NCBI RefSeq assembly: GCF_963678635.1
Contig: NC_087062.1
Location: forward strand, 43,848,395 to 43,912,394
Length of the DNA: 64,000 bases
Direction of reading: 5' to 3'
DNA from: Symsagittifera roscoffensis
Lineage: Eukaryota; Xenacoelomorpha; Acoela; Convolutidae
This document shows, in pieces, positions 1-12,384 of this stretch. The translations under genes were made by a program, and so were the position numbers. Under the pieces are notes generated by a model. It had not been told where the DNA came from. It saw only the letters and a program-made list of their open reading frames with translations, and searched no databases. Numbering within the stretch: the stretch's first letter is position 1; the number at the start of each line of letters is the position of its first letter.

Positions 1-712
1 GCAACATTTTGATGTCCCATGGGGAGCATGCTTATCACTGCCTGGCTCAGACGTTATGGTACACCAAACGCGTAAACTTGATGTCAGAGTGGGACGTGGA
101 CAAAATTTTCTCTACGGGATTGCCTGACCAAATCCAGCAGTTATTGATCTTGGTAATTAGTGCCATGATGGTGGTGAGGAGGTTTTAAGCCAACACAGAG
201 AGGAGCGAACAGGAGATGACACTGCCGACGCCTAAGCAACTAAGCAGCGTAAATTTCGACAACAGCTTGGATCTTTTCAGGAACACCTGCAAGGTTCTGA
301 GGAAACCAAAAGCCATTGAGAGGATATGGGTGAGGCAGAGGTTGATGCCTTGGTTCCGTGCGGTTATGACGTCGTGGATTTATGAACGTGCGAAGCGTCA
401 TTTGTCCAGGAACACGGAGGCCTTTCAATCCTTCCAGTTAAAATTAGGACCGGGAGCCTATATGAGGTTTTTCCTGACGGTTAGGAACGCCGCGTCATTA
501 CCGCTGTGAAACGTGTAGATGGAGCGCCTTGTGCCACTGAACAATAGAAGAAAGAGGTCGTACCAGCTTAGCTAGAGCGAAACGTGAGCCTGTGTTTGCA
601 TAACAGCTTCTGCAGGAATAGGGAGCAGAAGTTAAACGTGGATTTACTGCCTTGTTGCAATCAAAGATTACTGGAGCAGGAAAAATGGGGCACGGCCCGC
701 AGCTCTGTCGAC
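1..712 (+). repeat. Left copy of partial tandem duplication in element 1
   Basis: These bases repeat at 3,377-4,088 with an offset of 3,376 and almost no differences, so a 3,376-bp unit (713-4,088) is tandemly arranged and the window opens inside the preceding unit. The junction near 711-727 carries a short direct repeat (GACTATGAGA twice). The near-identity means the duplication is far younger than the element itself, or is an assembly artefact. Confidence 0.9.
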
Positions 713-3700
713 TATGAGAGACTATGAGCGTATCTTTCCTGGGCACGTTGCCAGAGGAGGAATGGGAGAGATACCAAAGCGAACTGGAACGGAAAACGGG
801 AGTAACTTGGAACCGAGTGGCTTTTATGGAGAGGACTTGGGACGTGATACGTAGGTACGGGACGCAGTTCGTAATGAAAGTGGGGTTGAATCAACCCATT
901 ATGCGCGAAGTTCTAGGGAAACTAATGAGCTCCACAGAGTCTGACGGTCTGACCAAGTCAGTCACGGAGGACAGTGCCGATGATTACCAGATCAGGAAAA
1001 AGCAACCCGTCAGGCGAGCCAAGAAAGGGCTGAAGAGATTGAAAGACAAATTAGGGGGCAAAAGAGTGAAACGATTAAAATGCAAAGGGTAATAAAGTCA
1101 AAAGCGAATATAGTAGTGACCTCTTTAGCAAAAGTGTCTTGCCCTGGGTGGGGAGAGAAAGAAAACCTGATACCACCTATGTTATTGGCCTGCTTGATCT
1201 GAACAGCCTCAAAATCGAGAAAAAGCACACGAACCTTGGCAGACACGAAACCTGTAATGGAAGTCGTCAGCCAGTGTGGGTCTGGTGGGCTTGATGACTA
1301 TAAACCCTCGCGAACGAACAAGGCACGAATGAAGCTGGACGGACAACTCGACGTGGTCGAGTACAGAAGGGTTACAGTACCTGACTTAATCCACATGGGT
1401 GATCCTGCTATTTGGAGATGCTCAAGGCGAGAAACTCGGAGAGAAAGTAATTGATGGCTTGGAGTGAAAAGAGAGCAATGCAAGAATATCTACAAGAGTT
1501 GACGGAGAACTCCAATCTGAAACGAAAGGAGTACGCCACTGTAATGCAATCGGAGGCAAATGAAAATGGACTGCAACAGCTTCTAAAAATTTTCTGGAGG
1601 GTCGCCCTTCAGAGGTACTTCGACAAGACCATAAACGCACGTTCAACGGTGGCGACGTATCGGGCATACCCATCCGTGAGGATCGATATGCAATGCAAGT
1701 ACGATTAGCATGATGCCTGATGGGAACTAAAAGATCGGAATACGGATATGAGGCTAGTAAATATTCGAGATCGAAGGAGAAGGGGGCAAACTGATGGAAG
1801 CCCTGCGAGTCTTGATCAGCAGAGACGAATCTGCGATAGCGTGGGCTAAACAAAATATGCCCTTCGTTTTGTGAGATTCGTGGTTGATCGCATCCCCACT
1901 CCTGTGTTGCAAGAAAGTATAAAAGCCATTCGGCAAGGGGTAGTTGCTCGTGAACGGATTTTTCTGAGGGCTCTGCTGGAGTTATATCAGGATATGGCGC
2001 TACAAATACCAACCATGGAGTCTAATGATGTGGAGAGCTACCTGAGACTGGATGAGAGAAGGAGATACTCTAATAAGCAACTCAGAGTGAGTCGTGAATC
2101 AATTGAGAGACGAAAGACCCAAAAGACTACGCAACCTTGAGCAAACTGGAATCATTTCAGTACATGTCAGGCATACCCGGAATGGTGTATAACCTTTTGT
2201 GGACGAGCAAGCAAGGGATGCGTATTTTGATTTCGAACAGGTCATAATCCTCAATTTCTGGGCCGAAAGAGTGAAAGAAATCGGCATGTTAACAGTTGAA
2301 CAGCGAAGACTGGGAATCATTTTAGAGAAACGAGTGGTTGAACCCTCGGTTCGGGAGTTGAAAGGGCAGGTGAGCTTTGAACATGATTCATAGGACGGCC
2401 TCTTCAGAACCAGCTTAGTAACCATGTGGGAGCTCATGATGCTTTCATGGTGCCCGCACCCGAACGCCGGTTTGATATAGGATATGACGGCGGACGTCGC
2501 ACTTGATTTGGATGATGACGGAAGTCTGCATGATTTAGCCGTGATACACCATATATTGGCTCTGAAGATAGTGAAGCCGGATGCCAGAACAACCACGGAT
2601 CAAGTGCCCCGATTGGATGAAGCAGAGCACTTAATGGCTCCAGCTGTGGGATGGAAGGAAACTTGTGTGGGACTGATCATTGCTTGAAAACGCTGATTGA
2701 ACAACACCACCAACTAGCCGAATTAAAATGGAAGATTGAGTATGTCGGACAAAAATGAGATGGAGTTAATTGCGGATGGCTATGGAGTAACGGAAGTGAA
2801 CCTGATTGCCGCTTTGGGATTTTACAGCATGACCAGCTCGATTGAGTCATTGGAACGCTTGGAGCATGCCCAAGGGGTGGTTACGTACTTGAAGGTGGAA
2901 TTTTTCCGTGGAGCGTTACAGACGGAGCAGGAAATTGGAGGCGGGCGAGAAGCTCTGGAAAACGAGATAAATCTGAAAGATAGTGAGGCATATCATAAAC
3001 CTACTGGCTCGAAATAACTGGTGGGTTCAAGCTCCGCACCATACTGCAACATTAATTTTCTAACGCGTATGGTGGTGTTGGATGCGAGGACACAACAGGT
3101 GATGATCGATCAACTCTTCTCGGTACCGAAATGCGTGAGGTTGGCCGGAATGTCCGAGAGGTCGCATGATTTGTTACCAAAGATCATTCGGGCCGTTCGG
3201 AAGAGATCAGAAGGCGAGTTGCAAGAAGTAGTGGGTGAAAATTTCATGAAATTGAGTGAGTGTAATGTGAGTGAATTCCAGAAGAGAAGACCCCACAAAA
3301 GATGAGAAGGACGAAATGCATCAGATCATGACAGAAGTGGAACCGTTGCTAGAAGCTTCAGAATACCGGACCTGGAGCAACATTTTGATGTCCCATGGGG
3401 AGCATGCTTATCACTGCCTGGCTCAGACGTTATGGTACACCAAACGCGTAAACTTGATGTCAGAGTGGGACGTGGACAAAATTTTCTCTACGGGATTGCC
3501 TGACCAAATCCAGCAGTTATTGATCTTGGTAATTAGTGCCATGATGGTGGTGAGGAGGTTTTAAGCCAACACAGAGAGGAGCGAACAGGAGATGACACTG
3601 CCGACGCCTAAGCAACTAAGCAGCGTAAATTTCGACAACAGCTTGGATCTTTTCAGGAACACCTGCAAGGTTCTGAGGAAACCAAAAGCCATTGAGAGGA

Positions 3701-4151
3701 TATGGGTGAGGCAGAGGTTGATGCCTTGGTTCCGTGCGGTTATGACGTCGTGGATTTATGAACGTGCGAAGCGTCATTTGTCCAGGAACACGGAGGCCTT
3801 TCAATCCTTCCAGTTAAAATTAGGACCGGGAGCCTATATGAGGTTTTTCCTGACGGTTAGGAACGCCGCGTCATTACCGCTGTGAAACGTGTAGCTGGAG
3901 CGCCTTGTGCCACTGAACAATAGAAGAAAGAGGTCGTACCAGCTTAGCTAGAGCGAAACGTGAGCCTGTGTTTGCATAACAGCTTCTGCAGGAATAGGGA
4001 GCAGAAGTTAAACGTGGATTTACTGCCTTGTTGCAATCAAAGATTACTGGAGCAGGAAAAATGGGGCACGGCCCGCAGCTCTGTCGACATGCTACAGAAG
4101 GTTCTGGAAGACAGTGAAACAGGAGAGCAAGAACAAGAAACAATGGAGTGA
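713..4151 (+). pseudogene. Decayed coding region of LTR element copy 1
   Basis: A run of short open stretches whose peptides parallel the coding blocks of the second element in the same order, for example a conserved patch with RYGTQ and KVGLNQP near 856-895 matching SYGTQ and KVGLNRP near 37,230-37,270, and a patch with DYKPSR matching DFKPSP. The function of these proteins is unknown. The region is fossil coding sequence and not a functional host gene. Confidence 0.65.
3377..4088 (+). repeat. Right copy of partial tandem duplication in element 1
   Basis: Partner of 1-712. Beyond 4,088 this copy continues into the element's 3' untranslated region, whereas the left copy jumps back to sequence equivalent to about 37,100 of the second element. 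Confidence 0.9.
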
Positions 4152-4899
4152 AGATTGAAGACGGAACACGAAGTAGAAGGGAGGAGAGATAGAAAAATTA
4201 TTTGTTGTAGTGTGCAAAAACTTGAACTAAGCAACCAAGATTGATTATTGAAACTTGATTATTGTCTTTTTTCTACTTCTGACCAGACCAGAGTTTGATA
4301 CTGTTAGAAAATTTTGCTTCATGATTTATCATCTATATAGACCTTAGAAGATTATTTTTACCTATCGAAACCTGATTGAAGTTTTTAACTTGTGTAGGAC
4401 ACATCTTCGCTTTGTGGCAACCTGGTAGGGTTTGGTACGCTAGCTCAAAAAGGTTGAGTACCTCATTGCCTTACCTAGCCACAGAGTTCCTTGTTTTTAA
4501 TATTGAGGGCAACGACATAAAGGAATGATTATTTTAAGTTGATTCCTTAAAGAATGATTCCTCAGTTTCTTGTTTTGACACTAAGTTAATTTCAACGGGT
4601 GTGTGGTCGTGCCACGTCTCAAACCTTTTTAATTGAGCGAGAGCAAGAAGAAATTTTACTGGGAAATGATGTAAGAAGTCGAAAAAAAAATTTACCTCGA
4701 ACATTCCTCATAGTGCAGATTTTGTGAAAATGTTAGAAAGCAGTGAAATGTAGTACGATGCCATTTATGACAGGCAGTGAGTTGAGTTGACATAGATAAA
4801 TTTCATTTTCTAATGCGATCTGTAAGTTATTATAGAAAACTTGATCATCACTTGAAGATAACCCGGAGTGGTGACGTTAGTGACATTAAAGACGAATTC

Positions 4900-5697
4900 G
4901 TGATGAAAAGTAGGTTCAGAATATTCTGGAACTTTTAAGGAGGTCCAGAATATTTTAGATTTTCAACAGATTTTTTTCTCGAAATGTAGAAAACGGCCAT
5001 TTTGACCAGAATCGGAAGAAAAACAACAACGGACGAGAACTTCGAAGATCAAGTCAAGAAAAACAAAAGAGAATATGGAGTCTCTTATCGTGGTGATCAC
5101 GCACGATAAGGCACGTAACTGAAGCAGATAGAAATAAAGGAGGCTTCAGTAGGACAACCGGAGCGGATCCGTACACTCACTTGCCACGATATTGAGGAGA
5201 TAAGAGCGTTATCTCAGGAAGAGAACGGAATCGGAGGCCCGGTGCCCAGAGAATTAGTTAACTGTAATATACACTTTTTAGCTGCTGTAATGCCCTGAAT
5301 AGCTGAATATACTCCAATCTTATTTTGTATATCAGAGCATGAGTAGCTAGAAAGAGGAAAAGGTCAATCCATCTTCAATGGATTTAACATATAACTGTCA
5401 CTAAAAACACAGTAAATTATGATTTTCGAGCCCTGTTTCTAATGGTGAGCACGTAGTCTGGGTATCCGAGACCCAGCTATGTGGTTATCTCCGCATGTAA
5501 CGAAAGCTGATCAAAAGTCGTTTTACAGAGGGCCTAAAAATGGTAACTTTTTACTAAGCCCTAAACAGACCAGAAAACTAACTGGCTGAAACTAGACGGC
5601 GAAACACGAGTAGAAACAAGGTAACTGACGCCGGCCAGTCGTCAATAGGTTCTTTTTCTACGCTCCGTCGCTATGTAGTATTTGGGCGAATGTTACA
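4900..5697 (+). repeat. 3' LTR of element 1 (start approximate)
   Basis: This segment shares landmark blocks in order with the terminal repeats at 29,696 and 41,211: AATATTCTGG, AACGGCCATTTTG, GAGCCCTGTTT, a block ending GAGACCCAGC, and the closing GGGCGAATGTTACA. The right edge is firm. The left edge is inferred from where similarity to the second element's LTR fades and could be about 100 bp off. Confidence 0.65.
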
Positions 5698-8214
5698 CAT
5701 GTTGAGGTTCTTCTGAAAAACCGATATCCAGTATCCAGCTTGTGCTCTGACTGCAACCAACCGTTCGGAAAGACCTCTTTTAAAAACTATTACAAACATC
5801 TTCAACCTCAATCTTCTAATTTGAATGGATCAATCAATGATATTGCAAATAGCTGAGCTTAGATTGCCGACATTTTTAAAATCCAAAGATGAAATTGTAA
5901 ATACCAAAACTCATTATCGGAAGTTTCAAGCCTGTCTGGGAATTGTTCAAGAAACAAAAACCTTCTGATGAGATGACAGGGTTTTTAATTTTGAGGTATG
6001 CAATCTGTCAAAATCAGAGACTTTTCAAGGAATTATGAGATGGAAAATGACATTCAGTAAAAAATGGAAAAGTATATAGGAGCCAAGAAACTCAAACTAA
6101 ATCAGAAAAGTCATTTTTCTTCAAACTGTTTTTTAGAAAGCCATTAACGAAGAATTTCAAATTGACGAAAACTTTGAACTACAATTTTTCACAACTAGGT
6201 TGTTACCTAGACAAAGGGGAAATGCCTTCTCTTATTTGACGAGCGATAAAGTTTTTTCACAACACAAAAAAATTATTTTTTAGATTCTTAAATTTCTTTA
6301 TATATCAGTAAATACACAATAACACTCGTTAAATCCGTCTCTAAGCAAAGTGATACCAAAACATCAGAAAACTAACATTATTTGCAAAAAACAATTACAA
6401 ATCATCGAGGCAAAAAGAATTTTTTTTTGACCTTTTCATTCAAACAAAGAAAAGATAATATAATCTCAAGAAATCTCCTAAGCAGTACTCCTAAGCAGTA
6501 CAGTATCTCCTAAGCAATACATTCGATTGCAAATGTCTCTTCCATCAATTAACATTGCAAGGCAGCGAAATGTTAAAAAATAAATCGCAACAACAATTGG
6601 GCATTTAATTCGCTCAATACGTTGTATTGCTGGCTCAACAAACAATATAATATGTTCAATAACTTTTTTGTGTTTATAAATTTTGTGTGAGTATACTTGT
6701 TTTAAAATATTTATTAAAAGACAAAATTCTATAAGCACACAAAATGTGTTCATTAGTTTTGTGTGTTTTTAAAAAGTTCGTAAACACAAAACTTTTTGTA
6801 ATGACTAAAATTTATTGGGTAACTTAAGCCGCAAAAAGTTTTTGGTAAGCAATGAAAAACGAGTTGGGTGGAACAAAAATCCGTTGTATTATGTTTTCTT
6901 TTTTGCGTTGGTACTCGAAAGGAAGCGTGGACGTAGAAACTAATTCATAATCCAGGTCCCAAACAATTAACAAAGTTGGTCTAATATACAATTCGAAAAA
7001 GCAAACAGTTTGAAATTTGTCTTTTAAATTTTCAAATTATCATCCGAAAGCGCATGCAGGATTTATAAATTCTTCATGACATGGGTGAAAAAACAGTTCC
7101 ACAGATTTTTGAAAGTCGGCTGACGAAAGAAGATGATGTTTCTTTTTGAAACCTTGAACCTCATACAAATGTGATGTTTAGATATGAAGACAACCGATGA
7201 TGAGAAAAAGGCAAAGGACTTTCATTATATATACAAATTAAATAGGCCCCGAAACTGAGGGTCGACATAAACTTGTTTAATAGCGAAGTTTTTGATTCAT
7301 TATGGGCTGATTGCAAACCTATTTTCATTGTTGCCAGTAAGGAAATAATGTTATTTATTTTTGTTATAACCAAAACAGATCAAGATATTTTGAGTTTCTT
7401 GAGCAACTTCCTGCGGTAAATGATAATGTTTTTTCTGTTTTTAACCAAATATTTTCATTGGGCGATAATCCTGTTAATTACTTAAACAAGTCGGAGAAAA
7501 AACAAATAGAATCCAATTTTCTTGTGATCAAATGATGCAATCCGACATAGTGCTTCGGCGAAAACCCGTACTGTTTATCTATTTGACAACTTTGTAACAA
7601 CGGAAATAAATTTTGCTATGATACGCCTCAAAAAATGTTGTTTTGCTTAATTTATTTTGACAAAAATCAATTGTGAAAAAACATGCCAAAAAATTATTTT
7701 TTTTTCAAGAAGATAAATAGCAAAAATTGGAGTTTGACAAAATGTATCCAACTTTCCTTGGCTTTAACTATATCAAGGAACAGGCGCACGAAACATGTAT
7801 TCAATGCTGTTAAATTTAGTAAATGTTGCTCTTCAGAAACATCCCCCTACCAAAAAGAAATTTACTTGTAATTTTAAAGCAAAAACGGATTGGTTCGATT
7901 CAGAATAAAAAAAAACTGAAACAGAAACAAAAATCACTTCTAGCGTAGCGAAAAAAAAAATTAAAAAGAAAAATGGCAAAAATATTGTTATTGTCGTGAC
8001 GAAGTAGCCAGAACGGGGAAAGATAAAGAAGAAAAAGATTCGCATCGATGCTATTCATTTCTCAGCACAATCTAGCAAAAATGATGATGTTTTAAACAAA
8101 TTCGAGGATCCGGTTCCATCAATTACAGAAATAATGCTCTAGGTATCTCATTCAATGAAATGATCACACCACACTTTTAAAAATCCAATCACTTTGTATA
8201 CGTTTTTTCAAATT
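5698..8214. other. AT-rich stretch, no gene recognised
   Basis: No convincing exon, RNA gene or intact element. Poly-A and poly-T tracts are frequent. A short motif CTCCTAAGCARTAC repeats three times around 6,475-6,520. The part nearest 8,200 could be the worn upstream portion of the LINE that follows, but no endonuclease motif could be confirmed. Confidence 0.5.
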
Positions 8215-9510
8215 TAGGTGAGTTTTTTTGGCTCTGATAAAGCTCAGTTATGTAATCCAGGAACTTTTGTATTACCAAAACTTAATTTTCAGCACTTAAC
8301 AGTGAAGCAATTTTATGATAGACTTCGGGAACTAATTATCCGAAAACCTCTAGGACCTTGTGTTGTTTGTTTTAGGGCAATAATTGATGGCCAATCGATA
8401 ATTGTGCCCCATTCAGTTTCAACATATGTTTTTAATGTCTGCATAGATGAAAGTAATTTTGCACTGAAATGAAAAAAATCCGAAAATGAAACTCCCTTAT
8501 TCAAAAAAGATGACCCAAAATTAAATGACAGACCACATAGAAAAACATCAAACTATGACTTGTTTTTTAATTGGTTTCCTCGAAAAACGTTCCGCACAAG
8601 ATGCGCTTCTATACGCAACTGGAAGTATTCGAAAAGAAATCGATTTCACTAAAGGTGTTCTTGCAGCTTTATTGGATCTTCTAATATTGTAATGGAAAAT
8701 TACGTTTTCTTGGTTCTTCAACAACAACTAATACTTCTATTCAAATAGTTTTGAATGAACGCGTTTAAAGATTCAAGGTGAAAAAAATTTTGGGTTTGGA
8801 TTGAAGTCAAAAAGAGGTGTGCCGCTAGGAACAATTTTGTGTCCGTTGTATTTCAAAATACATTTCAATGATAATCGAATTTGGTACAGTATGTAGGGAA
8901 ATTGAATCGTGCCTGCTTTATCTGTGTTTTTATGTAATGCTCTGAGGCGAATAAAAATCTTTTTACGATCTCGCTTCCTTTTTTGCTGAGTATCTGTTAA
9001 ATCTAGAAGCGTCGAGATCAGAATTTATATTTTGTGTCAAAAAATGGTAATCAGAATGTAAAATCATACCGTCTTGTCAATCATTGTAAAGAAAAACTCT
9101 GAATGCACAAACTTAGGTTTGATTCTAGATTCTAATCTTTCATTTCTAACTCGAACAAAGAATTTTTTGCAAAAAATGGCTCAAGAATTCGAGACCATAA
9201 AATTTGGTACATATGGCTCAAGAATTCGAGACCAATCGAAATGGGTACATACTGTACCAAATTCGATTATCATTGAAATGTATTTTGAAATACAATTGAA
9301 CACAATTGCCTTCAGTAGCTTTGGTTGTCTTGCTTCACTGTTTACTTTCATCTCACATAACACACGCAGAAGTGTTTTTGCCACAAATCATTGCGAAGTG
9401 ATTGCTGTCTCTAGAAAAGCAGTTGAACTTGGCAGTGAAAAGCATATTTTTCAGATTCTTTTGAAACCATTTACCGCACTGGGTAAAAAAGATTTTTGTC
9501 GGAAATGAAA
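8215..9510 (+). mobile_element. Decayed LINE (non-LTR) reverse transcriptase fragment
   Basis: Successive peptides follow the order of a CR1/Jockey-type RT. First is a segment with a hydrophobic LTVKQFYDRL start and a KPLGP turn (8,300-8,360), like the KSxGPD finger region. Then come a FKK-D-LNDRP-like stretch near 8,500-8,540, SAQDALL with FTKGVLAALLDL (8,600-8,680; palm A region), GVPLGTILCPLYF (8,818-8,857; the RGVPQGSxLGPLLF motif) and NLGLILDSNLSF (about 9,110-9,145; LGVxLD region). Motif C was not found. The frame is broken repeatedly, the 5' part is absent or unreadable, and the right part is rearranged by an inverted duplication (8,846-9,295). The LINE clade is uncertain. Confidence 0.55.
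8846..9295. repeat. 50-bp perfect inverted repeat inside LINE fragment
   Basis: Positions 8,846-8,895 and 9,246-9,295 are reverse complements over 50 bases with a 350-base spacer, and partial similarity continues outward. The right arm is therefore an inverted copy of RT sequence. Within it, a phrase CTCAAGAATTCGAGACCA also occurs twice directly (about 9,180 and 9,219). Confidence 0.9.
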
Positions 9511-10186
9511 ACAGAATTGAAACGAAATGTGCTACTTATCTATAGCAGTAACTAACCATACGAGACAAAAATTTACGAAAGCAATAAAATTACCGACAGC
9601 AAATTACAGAAATATTGATCGCAATAAACAGATTTATATTTTTTAAAACTCACTGTTCAACGGCTACTCTACAAAAATTCTCTTCAGAATGAACTGATAT
9701 CTAATCGAGCATGTACGCTCACAAATGCATAGCTTGCGTTCCGTTTTCATGAAGTGACTTGTAAATGTCACCAGTTCTTTTTCCGATGTTTACAAGATTC
9801 AATTGATTTTAATTTTTGTTTAATTTGTAAGTTTTTTTAAGTCTTAATGTGATGTTTTTATTCCATATTATTGTACTCGCATTTTAATTGATTGTATATT
9901 TCATTTTACTATATACTATTTAAGCACCTAATCTGAATTTTGAACTAATTTTTATTACACTCAATATTGTTTCTTAGACTTTTATACAGTATTTGAAGTG
10001 TTCTTCCTCTTCAATACTGAACTTTCGCAAAATAATAATTTTATCGATCATAATATCTTTCAACAAATAATTGAAAATTTAGACTGCTGAGAAAGATCGA
10101 TAACGATCAATCACAGTGATACACTCATTAGTTTCTTTTACTTTGCAAATATTGAAAAAAACGCAAAAAGCTGGATAATATGAAAT

Positions 10187-10188
<2 letters not shown>
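9511..10188. other. AT-rich stretch, no gene recognised
   Basis: No coding, RNA or repeat feature could be supported. The sequence is T-rich with short poly-T and poly-A tracts. Confidence 0.5.

Positions 10189-10220
<32 letters not shown>
10189..10220. repeat. (TC)n microsatellite
   Basis: An uninterrupted run of TC dinucleotides, about 16 units, between the LINE fragment and the minus-strand LTR. Confidence 0.95.
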
Positions 10221-10225
<5 letters not shown>

Positions 10226-10304
10226 CTGAAAGCAGAAAGTAACTTAACTAACTTCACTTTAGAGTTTTCTCGAAAACAAACAAAAAAACATACAATTACC
10301 TCAG

Positions 10305-10938
10305 TGTAAGTTTCGCCCAGACATTACACAGTGACTGAGCGTAGAAAAAGTACCTATTGACGTTTGGCTGACGTCAGTTACTTTAATTGTGCTCGTTTTC
10401 AACAGCCTAGATTTAGCCCGTTAATTTTCCGGTCTGTGAAAGTCTAATCAAAAATTAACTGTTTTCAGGCCATCAGCCAAACGATTTTTGATCAGCTTTC
10501 CTTTTTTATGCAAAAACAACCATATAGCTGGGTCTTGGATCCCCAGACTACGTGATTACACGGCTAGAAAACCATAATTAGATAAGATTTTAGTGACAGT
10601 TATATACTGAATCTATTGGAGATGGGTTAAATTTTCCTCTACTCTAACTACTCATGCTCTAAAATATTAAACAATAATGGAGTTAATTAAATCATTCATG
10701 GCATTACAGAAGCTTAAATGTGTTTTTAAAGTTTCTCACGATCTCTGGGTACCGAACCTCTATATCCGTGTTCTCCCGTAGATAACGTCGTTTTCTTTCC
10801 AATTTCGTGGCACGGCAGGGTTAGGATCCGTTCCGGATATGACACTGGACCTTCTTTTTGTTCCATCTTCTTCAGGTAAGCGCCTTATCGTGTCGTGATA
10901 TCACTATGAGAGTGTAACAGTCGCATATTTATGTCACA
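10305..10938 (-). repeat. Solo or fragment LTR of the same family (minus strand)
   Basis: Read on the minus strand this segment shares with the other LTRs a block equivalent to CACGATAAGG, a region ending near CTGTAATGCC, a block around CACGTAGTCTGGGG and GACCCAGCTATG, and a closing end GGGCGAAACTTACA (plus-strand TGTAAGTTTCGCCC at 10,305). A plausible 5' end is TGTGACAT at 10,931-10,938 (complement). No element coding sequence adjoins it, so it is best read as a solo LTR. It is visibly diverged from the other three and is broken and old. Confidence 0.65.
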
Positions 10939-12384
10939 GATGAGATTAAGAAAAATAAGTGCTTTTATATCTCAATCAGTCGGAACCAATACGCGTAAGA
11001 CATGAGACTATCAATCGTGTTACAGCTTAAAGGCTACTACCAAAATACCCCCACTCTAGAAACGAGAACGTCCCCATGGCTCGGCCTCTAAAAACCGAAA
11101 ATACCTTAAGCACGCGAACACTATTAAAACAGTGCTGGAAGTTGAAGTATAATGTAAGTTTTTTAGACAGCGGACCTTTGATCTTTTTCAGATGGATCGA
11201 ACTAAAACCCGATTTATATAAACATAATCACATAAAATGCACTCAATAAATGTAAATTAGATACTCATATAGGGATGCAACTCTAGAACTAGTTATTTCG
11301 AGTAATTTATTCTTTTGGACCATCGGACAGCTTCACTCGTCTGCTTGCCCAGTCAAGGTTCTCTCTTGCCCAGCAATGGTACTCTTGTTGGAACTTCCAA
11401 ATGTCTCTGTCAGGAATAAGACAGCTCTACTACTCGAACTGATGAGCTTCTGTGAAATCGCTTCTGTGGAACGCAATATTAGTTTAGAATGACTTTTTAT
11501 CTACTTTCCGGCAATTTGAGTCTTCTGATTTGATTTGTTTCTGATTTTCAGTTGTTACAAAAAACTTGAGCATGACAAGGTCGATGCGATTTTTTGAAAA
11601 ATTACTTTTGTCCCCAAAATTAGGGTCAAACTTCCAAATCAAGGCCAAACTTCCAAATATGACAGACTGGCACAGTGGCTTCGATTCTCTCTAATTTTCT
11701 TCCGACTGATTTCTGTCTTGTAAATCCAGTTGTGTGTCTCGTTGTGTGTGCTATTTTTTGGTCAAATTGGCCTTTTCTTGCGTTTCTCAGATCTGTTCTA
11801 GCTCAAATCAAAACTTAGAAATTTTTAATATAAGAACACTCTTAGCCTCCTTTTCATCACAATATTAACGCCTTGAACGTCATTTTTCACATGCATCAAC
11901 GATTTCTACTGTGCCAGTCCGGAGGAATGGCACACAGACGATATTTCCATAGAGAAAAGAAGAAATGTTTAAAAAAATTTATTGTATTTAAAAATACATG
12001 AATTAAAAAAATTGTTTGATAAAAATGTCGTGCGGAATGAAAACGTTTCATCGATTACGTTTAAATTGCAAGCTTAACGTGTTCGCATAATTTTAGTGCA
12101 TCTTGTGGTGTAAAAATGTAATCTTATAAAATAAATATAACTCCCAATGCGCTATGGACGCAAGGTTTAACTGAACACAATGCTTAAGTAGGAGACAATG
12201 TTTAAAAGACTATCGAGCGTAACGTTTAAACAGCATTCAGAGCAATCATCAGAAGATAAACCAGCGATCGAACTTCAAGGCTAGACGTTAGCTACCTAAA
12301 TTGTCCAAAAATTTATTTCATTTCTATCTGGAGCTGTCAAAGTTCAGTCTGGAATGAATCACCTAAAAACGGCAACCTCCATGC
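10939..12384. other. AT-rich spacer, no gene recognised
   Basis: No supported gene. A phrase CAAACTTCCAAAT occurs twice near 11,625-11,660. No similarity to the internal part of the LTR family was noticed next to the solo LTR. Confidence 0.5.

Larger units (their letters stand above)
1..5697 (+). mobile_element. Decayed LTR-bounded element, copy 1 (5' part outside window)
   Basis: Fossil copy of the same family as the element at 29,696-41,798. Peptides encoded here match that element's later coding blocks in order: the 724-1,092 peptide resembles the end of the 35,764-37,320 block, 1,236-1,454 resembles the 37,317-38,069 block, and 2,199-4,151 resembles the 38,717-40,081 block. The 3' untranslated part (about 4,170-4,880) matches 40,550-41,200, and an LTR of the family closes the element at 5,697 with GGGCGAATGTTACA. 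It is clearly broken, with well over ten interruptions, and is older than the second copy. The left part lies outside the window. No reverse transcriptase, integrase or protease motif is seen. Its base composition is richer in G and C than the AT-rich flank. Confidence 0.8.

Noticed and set aside
6478-8045. Small open frames around 6.5-8.0 kb
   Set aside because: Short, AT-driven, with no motif; at most worn upstream LINE sequence.
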